A DNA stretch of 38,118 nucleotides from Candidatus Omnitrophota bacterium (GTDB lineage: Bacteria > Omnitrophota > Gorgyraeia > JAHIPI01): positions 1-38,118 of the forward strand of contig JAFGFD010000135.1 in the NCBI GenBank assembly GCA_016931215.1. The letters are read 5' to 3'. Numbering within the stretch: the stretch's first letter is position 1; every line of letters begins with the position of its first letter. The notes beneath the pieces were generated by a model. The model did not search any database. It was not told where the DNA came from and saw nothing but the letters and a program-made list of their open reading frames with translations. Below, piece by piece: positions 36,866-38,118 of the stretch. The position numbers were made by a program, and so were the translations under genes.

Positions 36866-38056
36866 TTACGCCATCTTCGAGGTTTCATGCCTGTGCGACG
36901 ATCTCTTGTTTCCGGAGATCTTCTTCTGCAGGTCCAATAACCTCCTATGCCTGTCTTTCTTTACCGCATCCTCTACGTTATCCTCGAACTCGCTCGATTT
37001 GGCCGGCGGTCTGGGAGAATACTTGAATATATATGCCGCATCAAACCCGATGCGTTTTAACAAATCGACCGTCTTTTCAAAATCGGTATCGCTCTCCCCG
37101 GGAAAACCCACAATGATATCCGTTGTCAAATTGCATTCAGGGACATACCGTCTGAGTTCTTCGACTAAATGCTTGTAATGGCGCACACTATAACCTCTAT
37201 TCATCGCCTTGAGAATCCTGTCCGACCCCGACTGCAGAGGCATGTGGAGGTGTTTGTAAATCTTCGGGAGGCTCCTCATCGTCGTAAAGAGCTCTACCTC
37301 CGTGTCTTTTGGGTGGCATGTGACAAACCGTATTCTTTTAACAGCCTCTATTCTATGAATATCCTCCAATAATCGTATAAAATCATAATGCGTATCCAGA
37401 TCCTTGCCGTAAGAATTGACGTTCTGGCCGAGCAGCGTAATTGCCGATATGCCCAGTTCTGTAGCGGCTTTTACTTCATCTAAAATATTGGATTTTTTTC
37501 GGGACCGCTGCCTTCCTCTCACATAAGGCACTATGCAATACGAACAAAAATTATCGCATCCCTCGCTGATAGAGACATAGGCTGAATTTCTATCTCCGTA
37601 AAAAAACGGCGTAACGCGGTCGGGCCTCTCGGTAAAATCGATGGCCAAGACCCTCTTTCTATTTTTAATCACATCGTCTATCAAGCCGGGTAATTTATAA
37701 ATAGAGGCGGGGCCGACCACCAAATCCACATGAGGCAGTCTTTTAAAGACTATATTCTTGTCCTGTTGCGCCGTGCATCCGATAAAGCCGAGGACGATGT
37801 CCGGTTTCCTTCTCTTAAGCTTTGCCAAGGTTCCCATGTTGCTGTAAGCCCGCTGTTCGGCGTGATGCCTCACGGAACATGTATTAAAAAGTATGCAGTC
37901 GGCATCCTCGATCTTCTCTGTCATCCTCCATCCCCTCTCGAGAAGGAGGCCCGAGATTATCTCCGAATCCCTGTCATTCATCTGACAGCCGAAAGTCCGG
38001 ATGTACACACTACGTCCGGCTTTGTCATAAGTCCTTCTATCTCTTGAAGTTGGCAA
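36866..38056 (-). CDS. miaB: tRNA-2-methylthio-N6-dimethylallyladenosine synthase MiaB (start uncertain)
   Basis: ORF 36866..38056 (TTG at 38056); MTTase motif VYIRTFGCQMNDRDSE, LFNTCSVRHHAEQRAYS, radical-SAM ISEGCDNFCSYCIVPYVRGRQRSR, LLGQNVNSYGKD. An internal GTG at SVYIRTFGCQ is an alternative start. Confidence 0.95.
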   Translation of the reverse strand: MPTSRDRRTYDKAGRSVYIRTFGCQMNDRDSEIISGLLLERGWRMTEKIEDADCILFNTCSVRHHAEQRAYSNMGTLAKLKRRKPDIVLGFIGCTAQQDKNIVFKRLPHVDLVVGPASIYKLPGLIDDVIKNRKRVLAIDFTERPDRVTPFFYGDRNSAYVSISEGCDNFCSYCIVPYVRGRQRSRKKSNILDEVKAATELGISAITLLGQNVNSYGKDLDTHYDFIRLLEDIHRIEAVKRIRFVTCHPKDTEVELFTTMRSLPKIYKHLHMPLQSGSDRILKAMNRGYSVRHYKHLVEELRRYVPECNLTTDIIVGFPGESDTDFEKTVDLLKRIGFDAAYIFKYSPRPPAKSSEFEDNVEDAVKKDRHRRLLDLQKKISGNKRSSHRHETSKMA

Positions 38057-38118
38057 TCTAATTGCACCTCATCTAAAAGCGTTTTGAAAGGCTCGTATAG
38101 CTCATATCTAGCGAGCTT
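37978..38118 (-). CDS. C-terminal end of an unidentified upstream gene (truncated by right window edge)
   Basis: Minus strand frame is open from 38118 to a TGA at 37978-37980: KLARYELYEPFKTLLDEVQLDCQLQEIEGLMTKPDVVCTSGLSAVR*; would overlap the miaB 5' end. Confidence 0.3.
   Translation of the reverse strand, partial: KLARYELYEPFKTLLDEVQLDCQLQEIEGLMTKPDVVCTSGLSAVR

Overview
This 38 kb window is a dense bacterial chromosome segment with nearly all genes on the minus strand. The gene content and intergenic repeat style suggest an uncultured Gram-negative lineage, possibly Omnitrophota-like, but taxonomy cannot be settled from the window. Positions 1-17417 hold a polysaccharide/LPS-type locus: seven glycosyltransferases (one cut by the left edge), a probable further glycosyltransferase-like protein, a methyltransferase, two DegT-family aminotransferases, a dTDP-rhamnose set, two nucleotide-sugar dehydrogenases, a UDP-HexNAc-type epimerase and a UDP-xylose synthase. 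A divergent promoter region follows, with one plus-strand membrane glycosyltransferase. Then come lptD, a transaldolase, a ROK kinase, an orphan sugar-ABC ATPase, accD, a lone corrinoid protein, DUF1015, a VanZ-like protein, an FmdB zinc ribbon, dnaJ-dnaK-grpE-hrcA with a perfect CIRCE operator, hflX, miaA, an MFS transporter, a TPR/SPOR protein and miaB. The most unusual signal is in the gaps. Most large gaps between co-directional genes are filled by (i) imperfect 7-bp-periodic repeats of a common GTNTANN form, often arranged as inverted arms around a short spacer, or (ii) REP/RAYT-like palindromes. One palindrome is a 50-bp tandem duplication whose two hairpins keep pairing on the transcribed strand despite base changes. 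No rRNA, tRNA, CRISPR array or intact transposase was recognised.
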